Shown: piece by piece, positions 21,079 through 31,317 of the stretch
How positions within the stretch are numbered: position 1 is the first letter of the stretch
Layout: the number at the start of each line of letters is the position of its first letter
From: Didymodactylos carnosus
Taxonomy: Eukaryota > Rotifera > Eurotatoria > Philodinida > Philodinidae
Direction of reading: 5' to 3'
DNA length: 40,206 bases
Assembly: GCA_905250885.1 (NCBI GenBank)
Contig: CAJNOQ010000839.1
Location: forward strand, 1 to 40,206
Position numbers and translations under genes: made by a program
Notes under the pieces: generated by a model
What the model saw: only the letters and a program-made list of their open reading frames with translations
Database searches by the model: none
What the model was told of the DNA's origin: nothing

Positions 21079-22889
21079 CACAAAATTCTGATAACCAACC
21101 AACGTAATATAAACTTATTTTAAGTTTGTATTAGGATACAGGTAAGATCATAATTGACACCATCCGGTATGTAAAGAATTTACCTGCGTCTAACTCTACG
21201 CAGTTTCTACCATGTTTTACAAGACGATTATAAAAGAATATTACATTACTGGATTTATAACATTATGGTAAAAACATCATCAGAAATAAAATTGAAGTTG
21301 TTATCAGATGCACATGGGTTTGAAACAAACCTTCCTAGGAAAAGGTTCTGCGGAGTGAGGGACCGGAGGTCGGTCATGCCTGAGTCGCTCGAGAGATTTT
21401 GCCTGACGTTTTCTTAATTGGTAGATATTTTGAAATACCCGGATCTCACCGCTCATCTCTTTTAATATGTAGGCTTTAACTTTTTTAGGATTGATAGTAG
21501 TGTTTGAGATGTCTTTATAAAACAATTTAGAGTAGAAATTGATGAGTCGTTCTGGAGAAGCTCAGGCTTCAATTGGAGAATGCTGAACTGAAAGTTGAGA
21601 ATTGTCGAGCATCTCAGTACCTTATGAGAACTATAAGTCAAGTATGTCAAAAGGTACCAAACTCATTCTTTCCCCATGAGAAAGAGCAATATCTGAGTTA
21701 CATTTTGATTATAAATAAGTAGGTATGTTATTATGTTTTGACCGTCTTACAGCAAAAATAAAAATAGATCGAGACATTTTTTTTATTCATTTCTACGAAC
21801 TTTTGATGCCATCCTATTTAGTTAGGTCAACAGTTATGATCTTGAAAAATTTTCCTAAATACAACTCGATGAGCTCTCTCGAATGGTTTATTCAAAAAAA
21901 TTTCAAAATGTTAGGTAAAACTAAAATTTGAACGTCATTAAGCTCGGTTTTGGCCAGAAATCACCTTGTGGTGGCTTGCCGATCATGTTCCGGATATTTT
22001 CTTTCAAAGTTTGAAGATGGATTATTCTCAGGTAAGTCGATGTGTTCAATAAAACTAGAGTGGTTTTGATCGATTTGGAATATGTATTGTAAAACGTGGT
22101 AGGAGTTTTGTAGAGTTAGTCTTACGTAACTCTGCAACCGCAGTATAATTCCGTCACGCCTTTTTTGCATTTTGTTTGTTCTATAATAGGCGTGTACCAT
22201 GTGAAATTTGGTCTATCTGCCATATCGGTAACACTATATAAATATTACGCGAATGAACAAAGCTAAAGTAGGTCTGTGAGTTCCTCTAGTGATAATTATG
22301 TTTAAAATAGGTAACAGATAGCCTGAAGTATATGCTCTACCAAACTATGCAAGTCGTCAAAACACACGCTGATCGAACCACATATTAATATCAAAATTGA
22401 ACGTTGTTATCGTAAATAACGATCCTATTAGATAAATCCTTAATTCTTTGCAGAAGTAGCGAGTCTCTTACGAGGCGACGTGCAAAATACACTTATAGAA
22501 TAGAACAACAATACAAGATTTTCTTCTGCTTTTCAACCCTGATTCGTAAGACTCTGTATTAAAAAGAACAAAATAAACTGCGAAAATATAATCATTACAC
22601 TATATATGATGATGCGAGTAACTGGTTGCTTGTTCGTGTTATTTCCATATTTAAAAAATATAACATTTTAAATTTGTATGAATGCGTTTTAGTTTTGTGC
22701 AATGTTTTTAAAAAAAGTACGTTTGCGATTAAGTTTTTCTTTATAAACTTAAGTAAATATCTAAAGTTATATATCTCATATAGCTATGTGTGGCACCATT
22801 TTCAGATAGTTTTTTAAATTAAACTATTTCAATAACTTGGCCAAAAATTAACTTTATCTGATAGCAAGGTTTGAACAAATTTCTTAGTA
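21079..22889. other. Intergenic stretch with one possible coding remnant
   Basis: Mostly AT-rich. A plus-strand frame 21555-21722 encodes a coiled-coil-like segment (EKLRLQLENAELKVENC) ending ...EQYLSYILIINK. It has no identifiable partner exon or family. A more GC-rich patch at 21305-21420 shows no RNA gene fold that I can support. Small frames on both strands at 21725-22200 and 22626-22817 lack motifs. Confidence 0.35.
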
Positions 22890-23231
22890 TTATCTATTCC
22901 AGAAGTCAAGGCAGTCGGTTGTTTTTTGAATAACGTTTGATAAAAACAAGACAGAGACCTGTAGTTTTCACCATTTGATAGCCAAGACCCAGGTGCATAT
23001 TTCTATAGGCAAAATCGTTTCTAAGAAAAAATCTGAAGACCGGTTTTTCAGAGGATCTTTGGAAAACCACGCTAGATTTCTGAAAACTCCGTTAAGAGTA
23101 TATTGATTCTTTTACATGGGTAGATAGTCCAGAGTGTCGCCTACAAAACTAGACCTAAACCTAAGTTTTATCTCACAAGATCTGGGAGAACCAGGCAGTT
23201 CACTGGAAGCTCTAGGATCCTCCTTTTTTGA
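22890..23231 (+). repeat. Dispersed repeat family B, copy 1
   Basis: The left end (a TTCCAGAAGTC-AGGCAGTCGG stretch, then TTGTTTTTTGAATAACGTTT) is shared with the inverted fragment at 31050-31115. The middle (TTTTCACCATTTGATAGCCA) is shared with 35190 and 40150. The distal part (TAGTCCAGAGTGTC) is shared with the palindrome at 18119-19401. The copy ends where a LINE tail begins at 23232. It is non-coding. The + sign gives its orientation relative to the other copies. Confidence 0.8.
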
Positions 23232-23345
23232 ACTTGAACTTGATTTTATTTTACAAACAAAGCTGACTTTACGAAAAAGAGCTGCTGTAGGAAAGCAGAA
23301 AAAGTAAAAAATACTTATACACACTCCCACCTGGAATAGCAACAC
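23232..23345 (-). mobile_element. LINE 3' end fragment in reverse orientation
   Basis: Read on the minus strand the fragment ends in AAAATAAAATC followed by AAGTTC repeats, very like the 3' tail of the plus-strand LINE ending at 23885. It abuts that LINE head to head near 23345. No coding part was recognised, so it would be a severely 5'-truncated copy. Confidence 0.5.
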
Positions 23346-23885
23346 CACGAGAGAGAGAATACACGCTTATACCTTGTCAGCAAAAGCTAAGTTACCTGAT
23401 TTATATAAAAGAAGAAAATACTTCCGTTTACTTCATTTCTACAAAATTTTAAATAATCATTCCATTTTGTCACACATAAATCTAATTCAATTAAACACAA
23501 ACAGGCGATCTGACAGGTTAAACCATTCTCAAGTTGTACATGTTAATGACAATCTACGGACGTACACGACAATGTACTCCTTCTTTCATCGCACGGCAAT
23601 AGAGTGGAATGGGTTACCTGATGAAGTTGTGACTGCAGCATCAATTAGGTCATTTAAGCAAAAGCTAAAGGATTTCTTGGAAATATAAATTTACATCTAC
23701 TTCTTTTTCTTTTTTTTCTTTCCCTTCTCTACCTAACCTCCCAGTTGTTGTTTTTTCTCTTCTTTTTTTTTCTTTTTGGGTAACAGTAATCATAAGGGCT
23801 CCTCGCGCTTTTCTGTTATCCCTGCAACATTCTATTATTGTTTTCTTAGCTATCTTTTTGTTGTCAAATAAAATAAAATCAAAAT
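23341..23885 (+). mobile_element. 5'-truncated non-LTR retrotransposon, C-terminus and 3' UTR
   Basis: An open frame from 23341 to a stop at 23686-23688 encodes the C-terminal tail of a Jockey/CR1-like reverse transcriptase: LYKRRKYFRLLHFYKILNN, then SFFHRTAIEWNGLPDEVV and SIRSFKQKLKDFLEI. The 3' UTR contains a T-rich tract and a likely stem-loop, GGGTAACAG (23778-23786) with CTGTTATCCC (23813-23822), of the kind used for template recognition by LINE proteins. The end is an AAATAAAATC-type tail. The reverse transcriptase catalytic domain is missing. No target duplication was found. The frame is intact over its length, suggesting a fairly recent insertion. Confidence 0.85.
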
Positions 23886-23929
23886 AAAATCAGCTATTTG
23901 CTCTTTGCATGCTCTTCTCTTACTTGCTA

Positions 23930-25656
23930 CTTTGTCAGCTCTTTTGGCGGTTAATGAGTAAAAGCTAATTCAATTAATGGCGGCCTTTATAACTTATATG
24001 ACGGCCTTTGTCATATAAGTTTCAAATTTGATTTTTCGGACAGTTAACCAATCAGCAATTAATTGTTTTTTCCAAGCACGTTTGGGTGGTTCGGATTCTG
24101 GGGTAAGCTTGTTATATCACGTGGCATTATCTATAATAATGGCAATTTTAGCCATGTTTTTTTCCATGTTCAGAGCGTAAAGTACTAGCTGCGCTATCCA
24201 TCCATGCAACAAAATGATTATTATCCATAGAATGCACTTCATCGCACTTGAAAATATCCAATGAACGAAGGTGAAAACCATTTAGACTAACGAGGGAACC
24301 GCCCCAGGTGCCCAACTCCGGTTTCCTTCATTCATACCTCGTTTTATAGAGCACATCGAGCTGGTAAAAAGCCTAAAAGGATTTTTGTCCATGGCTCTTC
24401 GAGTCTCGGTTTTCTGCAAAACCAGTTTTTGAGAAATTCTAAAAAATAATCAAAGCCTTTCATAATGATACATAATTGTAGCCCGCACATTTCTGATTAA
24501 AATGAGACGTCTCCCAGCTCTACATGACCTTTCTTTGCAAAGTCATAGAATTTACAAGAAAAGTCCTAAATTAATTTCTTCTTATTTCTACAGCTTTGAG
24601 CTGACAATGAACATTTAGGACTTTTATTGTAAATTCTGTACCTTTGTAAAGAAAGGTCATGTAGAGCTGGGAGACGTCTCATTTTAATCAGAAATGTGCG
24701 GGCTACAATTATGTATCATTATGAAAGGTTTTGATTATTTTTTAGAATTTCTCAAAAACTGGTTTTGCAGAAAACCGAGACTTGAAGAGCCATGGACAAA
24801 AATCCTTTTAGGCTTTTTACCAGCTCGATGTGCTCTATAAAACGAGGTATGAATAAAGGAAATCGGAGTTGGGCACCTGGGACGGTTCCCTCGTAAGAAG
24901 ACCACTACTCGCTAAACGTTGACCTATAAAAGTCCGAACAGAAATTCAGTTTAAAAAGATTTTGGAGATAAAATCTTACTCAGTACCTTTTCCTTCACTC
25001 TTTCTAAGACGACCATAATCGTTATCATCAAACCAAACGACTGTTTTTTCTTCATTTTTATTTAACCATGTTTCATCGTGGTAGTACATGATTGAATTGT
25101 TTAATCGTAATGAATCGATTTTTCTGAAGTATACAGCACGTTGAGCCTGGAAGGCCACTGAATCCATTAAAACCTTTGCTTTTTTCGTTTGTCTATATTT
25201 AAAACTCAATGCTTTCATTTCACGATGTAATGATGTTTTCGATTTTATGGGAAAATCAGGATATTGACTCAATAGTGTTGCTAATAAGTTTTCAAGAGTA
25301 GGATACATTTTATCTTTCAATAAGAGATGAAATGTTAATCTAATCGTATCTTGTCCAAACATTGTAAGTTGTACTTTTGGACGACCAGAACGGCTGACTG
25401 GAGACAACGGCGTTGGTGATAACGAAGAACTTGACGAACGAGTAAATCTAGTAAATTCTTCTTGGTCTTCCTTCAATTCTTTCATTTTCTGCTTCAACCG
25501 ATAAACTGATCTTTGCGAAATACCAAGTATTGCTTCAAGACGACCAGTAACATTATTAAGAGGTATCGATGGTCCACTGTTTTCGTTTTCAATGAAATCG
25601 ATAACAGAAAACGCCAGTTGCTTAAATTCCAATGAAAATTCTTTCGGCATTATCAA
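23930..25656 (-). pseudogene. DDE transposase (Tc1/mariner-IS630-like), broken and interrupted
   Basis: Exon 1, 25656-24987, encodes an N-terminal helix-turn-helix region (RLEAILGISQRSVYRLKQKM), a Ser-rich linker and the start of the catalytic domain (IMYYHDETWLNKNEEKTVVW, first catalytic D in the HDETW motif). A 63-bp intron (24924-24986) follows, then QRLASSGLL. A 603-bp foldback is inserted here (24291-24893). Coding resumes at 24290 as SLNGFHLRSLDIFKCDEVHS. Farther on a frameshift and a TGA in place of tryptophan disrupt the second-D motif (AIIIDNAT), and the remains trail off near 23930 with more stops. A perfect 12-bp hairpin (23991-24002 with 24010-24021) lies in this decayed tail. It can no longer encode a working enzyme. 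Confidence 0.88.
24291..24893. mobile_element. 603-bp foldback element with TAA target duplication
   Basis: Long, highly similar arms: left end CGAGGGAACCGCCCCAGGTG, right end its near-exact complement. Flanks are TAA at 24288-24290 and 24894-24896. Removing the element plus one TAA restores an uninterrupted transposase frame (SSGLLSLNGF) on the minus strand, which fixes both boundaries. The inner arms share the core with the 2202 copy. There is no coding capacity. The 3-bp TWA duplication is like that of PIF/Harbinger elements (family knowledge); the transposase source is not in the window. Confidence 0.92.
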
Positions 25657-25749
25657 TTAAGAATAAATCTTGTTAATCTTGTTGTTGTTGTTGTCATAAA
25701 TAAATGTTAAATATCAGTTCTTACCTGTTAATCGTCTTGCCCAACGATT

Positions 25750-27684
25750 GATTATTACTGATTCAGACAAAAGGGCAACAGGCATATCATGCGGCAGCTA
25801 TTGTTTAAATAATGGATTATGCGTGCCGTTTGTCAATGATGAGCATAAGTTCCATTGTCAATGCCAACCTGGTTGGACTGGTCATCGATGTCATCTGCGT
25901 CAAAGATGTAATTGCTCACAAGGTTCATTATGTATTGATCAAGCAATATGCATATGTCCAGTGAATAGAATCGGTCCATATTGTCTTGTACCATTCGATC
26001 CATGTCGTCATCATTATTGTTTGAATAATGCTACATGCCAACCGATCGATGAACGTTATACAAACACACATGAATCATATGAAAAGCCAGACCACTTTTA
26101 CTGTCAATGTACAGATGAGTATATCGGGAAACACTGTTGGGACATGAAAGCTCAGCTTCATATTCATTTCGATAACGATATTGATGTCCAAAGATCTGAT
26201 ATTTCGATACATACTATAGAATCATATGCAGATACGCAACCACAACAATCAGTTTATTTTCAACGTATGTATATCTATGAAAGGCAGCTAAAATTTTATT
26301 ATGAAAAAGGAAAGCATTTACCACCGCTTATTTTTGCTCAGTTGTATGATGATCAACAAAAACCGAACTATTATCTTCTTCGAGCAACAGTTCCAAAATA
26401 TCAGAGAGTACGTAACGAGACAACGAGGGTCCGAGCCGATTATCGTTGTCCATCAATTATGGAATTATTCAATCATACAGTTGTTGAATCTGAACAGTTG
26501 CAGCGAAACAAATTCTATTAGCAACCATGTCGTAAAAAACAAGTGAAGTGCTTTTATGAGCAGAAAATGATGTGTCTATGTAATAACCAGAATGATGTCG
26601 ATTGTTTCGAATTTAAAACTCAGCTATTTGGTTGTGGAACGAACGCGGATGACTATTGTAATAATAATGGTCTGTGTATTCAAAACGATGAATTATGTCC
26701 AAAGCAAACAGTCTGTTTATGTAATAATTGTTTCTACGGTAGTCAGTGTCAATATTCGATAGCGGGTTATGCCGTATCATTAGATTCCATTATCGGTTCG
26801 TATATTATACCAAACACACCACTGAGACATCAACCATCAGTCATTAAATTATCTTTGATACTATTAACGCTCTTACTCACTATTGGTTTAATAGTGAACT
26901 CATTATCATTCTTAACCTTTTTTTTGAAATCTAAAACTCGTGATGTCGGTTGTGGCTTCTATTTATTATTCTCCTCTCTCTGCGGGATACTGACGTTATT
27001 ATCCTTTTTGACTAAATTTGTTTATTTATTAACATTGTCATCGAATCGTCTTCGATGTACACTTATTGAATATTTCTTAAAATCATTACCAACAATAAGC
27101 GATTGGCTAAATGCGTCTGTATCAGTAGAACGTGCTACAACAATCTTATATAAAACAAAATTTAATAAAAAATTAAGTACAACATGCTCAAGATATATCG
27201 CTCCTCTAATTGCATGTTTGGTATTGACAACACTTTTACATGACCCAATTTATCGTCAAGTCACAATTGATACATATGACCAGCGCTCATGGTGTGTATT
27301 AAACATAAATAAACAACGACAATGGCTCAGCAAATACAATTCAACAATAAATATTCTTCATTTCATCCTACCATTTATAATTTACATTTTATCAGCTATT
27401 CAAATTATTGTATATGCGTTACGCTCAAAACTATCGTCAACGACATTATCAAGAACACAAGTTCTTATTAAACATCGACAAATTCTAATTCAAATTCTAA
27501 TACTCTAACGATACCACGTTTAATTCTTAATTTTATATTAGTTTGCACAAAATTAGATCGTCGGCCACTGCCTGCTCTTATCGGCTATTTCATATCCTAT
27601 TTACCGTCAATATCAGTTTTATTTGCGTTTATTCTACCATCGCCAACATATAGCCAAGAGTTTTTTAATCTTATAAAGAAATAG
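25750..27684 (+). pseudogene. EGF-domain seven-helix receptor (GPCR), broken
   Basis: The first segment (to a TAG at 26519-26521) has three EGF-like modules, for example CLNNGLCVP with CQCQPGWTGHRC, and CQCTDEYIGKHC, then a non-EGF extracellular segment. After the stop, the same frame continues with two more Cys-rich blocks (CNNNGLC, CLCNNCFYGSQC) and a membrane part: helices near IKLSLILLTLLLTIGLIVNS, FYLLFSSLCGILTLLSFLTK, ERATTIL (end of helix 3), YIAPLIACLVLTTLLHD, and LHFILPFIIYILSAIQIIVY. A one-base shift at about 27503-27508 moves helices 6 and 7 (IPRLILNFILVCTK, LIGYFISYLPSISVLFAF) to another frame, ending at TAG 27682-27684. Two lesions and no visible 5' exons point to a pseudogene. 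The 5' end abuts the transposase region. Helix 2 end through the second extracellular loop is duplicated at 32161-32455. Confidence 0.88.
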
Positions 27685-27829
27685 CTCATACTGACATGTT
27701 TTAGACGACAAACATCAAAAACCAAGTCCTTTGACTTAATAAATAATATCGTATGCACATGACTTATTGCCTGCTACTTTTGTGTATAAATGTGTTGTGC
27801 GCTTGAAAATATGTCTGCTTTCATGCAAT

Positions 27830-28109
27830 CTAATCAAAACATTTTAGTGATGTTGTTTTTGTGCTGTTGTATATGAGCATTTCTGTTAAATAATTCATAA
27901 CATCGAGATGAGTATGAGGTCGAGCATTGTCGTGAAGCAATTTTATACCCTTTGTATCCGATGACTTTCTTTTTTTCCATATTTCTTTGACAACAGGCTC
28001 GAGGCAATTTTCTATATAATAGTGAATATGTCTCTGCATCAATACCCAAAAGAGCCCGAATTTTTATATACTTAGTGCTGACCAAAAGTTCTGGCAACGC
28101 TATTAACAA
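27830..28109 (-). pseudogene. Mariner transposase fragment, internally deleted
   Basis: In one minus-strand frame the start KYIKIRALLGIDAET resembles the N-terminal helix-turn-helix start of mariner transposases. In another frame, CLEPVVKEIWKKRKSSD and GIKLLHDNARPHTHLDVM give the second catalytic-D motif (HDNARPH). The two parts are joined with the middle missing and with a frameshift, and the C-terminal third is absent. Confidence 0.8.
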
Positions 28110-28290
28110 TTTTATAAACCAATTAACATTGAAGAGCTTTTTACATGAATAAACAGTAGAATATCGTGTCTATAATGATATATATAGTAACTCCATTTTA
28201 GACTAAGTTACAATATTTTTTCAGATAAACTTTATTTCGAATCAAAGAAAAATTTTGAAAAACGTATAATGAAGTCGATTAATATTATAT

Positions 28291-28455
28291 AAAAATAGAA
28301 ATTCGGACTCTTCTGGGCAGTGATGCAAAGAATATTCACGAGGAATTTACAACAACATTGGGACCTAACGCTCCACCATATCGAACAGTTGCAAGTGGTC
28401 AAACCGTTTCCATGAATGGAGAGTATATGTCAATGATGACCATCCAATCTGAGTA
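28291..28455 (+). pseudogene. Mariner transposase N-terminal fragment
   Basis: IEIRTLLGSDAKNIHEEF and PNAPPYRTVA, then in a shifted frame FHEWRVYVNDDHP, follow the order of the mariner paired helix-turn-helix region and the following VNDD motif. It lies head to head with the minus-strand mariner fragment about 180 bp away. Confidence 0.7.
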
Positions 28456-28471
28456 ATGAGCTACTTAACCA

Positions 28472-29880
28472 TTGGCTCCATCTCTACTTCGACCTTCTTT
28501 ATCGGCTACTGTAGCCATTCAGCTTTCTTGTGTGAACGACACCCAGAGTTCTAGTGAAGATTTTAATGATAAATCATCGACGTTATTAAGTTATGAGAAG
28601 GCATCAAAAATTTGGTTTGCCTATGTCAATAATGATGAATTAAATTGTTATGTAGATATTGGTAAAATGCATGAAGAAATTGCTCACATGCACAATTTTG
28701 ATGAGGCCGATCGTCTTTACCATAAGAAAGTATCAATGATACAAAGTGATCTAGCTGTTATATCAGATTGATTTAAAGCAGCATAAGTACTAGCTAATTT
28801 AATATGACTCTCAGCAATATTTATTTTCTTAATAATAATGCAATTGACCGATCCGCTGCTGTCCTAACTGCATTTTCTTTCAACTTATACGTGGTGTTGT
28901 ACCAACTGATTTTCAAGCGCTGATAGATTTTCTGACAAACGTATTGAAGAAGTAGGTCAATCTTATGACTGGTTGTGATAAGGCTTCAATTAATTATAAA
29001 AAAAGGCTCAAAAATTTAATCTACCCAGCTTGCATTTAATTATTAATCTTGCTCATGATATTAGTAAAATCTTAATTAAACAGAATAATGATTATAAATC
29101 AGCGCTTGAATATCAGTTGGTACAACATCAGCATGCAGTTAGGACAGCAGCGGATCGGTCAATTGCATTATTATTAAGAAAATAAATATTGCTGAGAGTC
29201 ACATTGAATTAGCTAGTACTTACGCTGCTTTAAATCAATCTGATGTAACAGCTAGATCACTTTGTATCATTGATACTTTCTTATGGTAAAGATGATCGGT
29301 CTCATCAAAATTGTGCATGTGTGCAATTGATTCGTATTTGATTAGCCATCGTATACTTTTAGTTATTCTTCCTATAATCAAATGGCTAATCGACAAAGTA
29401 TGAGAACAATTGAATTATAAAAAAAACTTAGAGGTTTTGTCATCGCGAGACTACGAAGAGAAAGACAATGACGAAACTGCGGCTGTTCGCAGCAAGATAG
29501 CCAATTTATATTTAACACTAAATCAAAATGTTTTGGCTAATGAATATTATATGAACGTCATTAAAGTAGACATGGAAGTTGTACAAGTGTCGTTAGGGAA
29601 AGAAGATAGGGATAGAAGTGGCAACGAAAAAATTGCAGCTTAACATGAAAAGATAGGTGATATTTATATCAAATTAAATCAACATGATTGTTTCGTGAAC
29701 ATTTTATGAGCGCAGTTAAAGTATACGAAGAAATTGTACAAGTCTTTTGAGGTGAACATGAAGAAGAAGTAACAAAAGAAGAACTAGAAGAAAATGAAGA
29801 GGAAAAGGAGGAAGAAGCACTGAAAGTATACGACTTGTTATGACGTGAACAAGAAGTAGAGAAAACGTTGATAAAAAGCA
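28472..29880 (+). pseudogene. TPR-repeat protein (kinesin-light-chain-like) relic
   Basis: Frame 28472-28771 contains a TPR-like unit (YEKASKIWF, CYVDIGKMHEEIAHMHNF, DEADRLYHKK). Coding text resumes around 29100 with SALEYQLVQHQHAVRTAADR and AESHIELASTYAALNQSD, broken by stops. It continues in 29410-29643 with VRSKIANLYLTLNQNVLANE and, after another stop, EKIGDIYIKLNQHD, ending in an acidic Glu/Lys-rich stretch to about 29880. The helical pairs with A/G/Y spacing are typical of TPR arrays that serve as protein-binding scaffolds. Multiple stops and an internal inverted duplication (28670-29340) show that it is not functional as annotated. Confidence 0.7.
28670..29340. repeat. Inverted duplication inside the TPR relic
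   Basis: Arms 28670-28906 and 29115-29340 are reverse complements with roughly 5-8% difference, separated by about 208 bp. Both arms carry TPR coding text, so part of the gene was copied in inverted orientation next to itself. Confidence 0.88.
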
Positions 29881-29884
29881 AAAT

Positions 29885-30518
29885 ATATACTTATGAGTGA
29901 TTTGCGCTGTCATTGTACCATTCATATTCAACATGTAAAAAAGCTATAACTTTTTTTATTAGTTAATGAATCTTAATGAAATTTTTATATGTTATTTATC
30001 TAAACTAGGCTCACTACCACTGAAAAAATTAACTCAAAGGTACAAGTGGTTATCAAGTTATTAGCAACTCGATATGAAAAGGATGATTTTAACTGACATC
30101 CAGCGACAATGCAATCAATTTTTTATTTAAATAAAATTACATCTCAACTTGCTCTTTGTAAATAAATTGTAGTGGAGACATGTTACTTTTAAAATATGTG
30201 GATAAATTCCAAATTCATACACCGTTTCTCGGCAAATTCATGCTAACAACGGCGTCGCAGACTAAACAGTGCTTTTTTGTCTCTCTAGGATCAGCGCCAT
30301 GTAGCTCAGCGCAGAGTTGATTTAGACCTTATCGAAAATACGGAAAAGATAGCTGACAGTTAGAGTAACATATTGATAAAAAAAGAAATTAGTTTACTTA
30401 TGTCTTTCGTTAGAGAGGCACAAAAAAGTATACAGGAAAGGCGAGAAAAATTTACGAACCTAAAAAATTGAGATTTTCTGGGCTTTAAAGGAAAAACTTA
30501 AAAACTTCATAATTTTTT
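29885..30518. other. Intergenic, nothing recognised
   Basis: AT-rich, with a slightly less AT-rich patch at 30240-30360. It has no gene, repeat arm or RNA structure that I can support. Confidence 0.5.
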
Positions 30519-30645
30519 CAAGGAAGGTCATGGAGAGCTGGGAGTGGTCTCATTTTATAACCCAGACTTTGCTCTACATTGGACTATGTTCAGCTCCAAA
30601 TGACAACTTTTCTGCAAAAAAGAGGAGGGGTACTACACTTAAGCC
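30519..30645. repeat. Foldback core fragment
   Basis: Contains GGAAGGTCATGGAGAGCTGG followed by a TCTCATTTT block, then GCTCTACATTGGACTATG and a GAGGAGGGGTACTACACTTA stretch. This is the inverted form of the repeat units at 13672-14082, and its first part matches the core of 24291-24893. No arms of its own were identified. Confidence 0.7.
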
Positions 30646-31049
30646 TAATGAATTTTACTGAAATACATGAAAAAAGTCAAAAAAAGAAAGTCCATTTTTT
30701 CGAATTTTTTCAGACTAACCGTTAGTCACTAACGGTACAATAACAGCGCCAATCACTCATATAACAGTGAAAACAAATGTAACTCTCCAGAATAAAAGAT
30801 CACCTCTCATTAGAAGATCACTGTTGCTTCACTTATAAAGTCATAGTTTTTTGGTGAAAGAGAACATTTATCTAATACTGGATTAAAACTCTTATATTAT
30901 TCTTCATTGTCTTGACTTAAGTCATTTTTAACTTCGCCTTACTCAGTTCTGGAAAAAAACCATCTACTAAACATTCGTTTACAAAAAAAACATGAACAAA
31001 CGACTCTGAAAAACAACTTAGAAGCAAAAAACGTGAGCTGATAAAAGCG
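30646..31049. other. Intergenic, nothing recognised
   Basis: Contains the short perfect inverted word CCGTTAGTCACTAACGG at about 30719-30735, otherwise AT-rich and featureless. Confidence 0.5.
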
Positions 31050-31115
31050 TGAATCTTGTTTCTATCAAACGTTATTCAAAAAACAACCGACTGCCTCGAC
31101 TTCTGGAACGGATAA
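31050..31115 (-). repeat. Dispersed repeat family B, terminal fragment
   Basis: The reverse complement of the left end of the copy at 22890 (about 62 bp with few differences). Only this terminus is present. Confidence 0.8.
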
Positions 31116-31317
31116 TAGTTATAATTTCGTCAATGCTTGTCGAAATCAATCTGCGACTTGTTCGTTTTTTCTCATTTACTATTTTTCCATTTTCGAATCT
31201 ACCTACTTACTGTTGAATAGATCACTATTATTTATTCTAACATGAATCAACAACAGAGATGTTCATAACTGTACTGGTTATGCTGTGGCTGGCGTTTCAT
31301 CCAAACCCCTCTTTTTT

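Noticed and set aside
21305..21420. GC-richer patch considered as an RNA gene
   Set aside because: Short inverted words are present, but no tRNA, 5S, U-snRNA or other known fold can be drawn.
29669..29934. Two minus-strand serine- or leucine-rich frames
   Set aside because: They are antisense to the acidic Glu/Lys-rich tail of the TPR relic.
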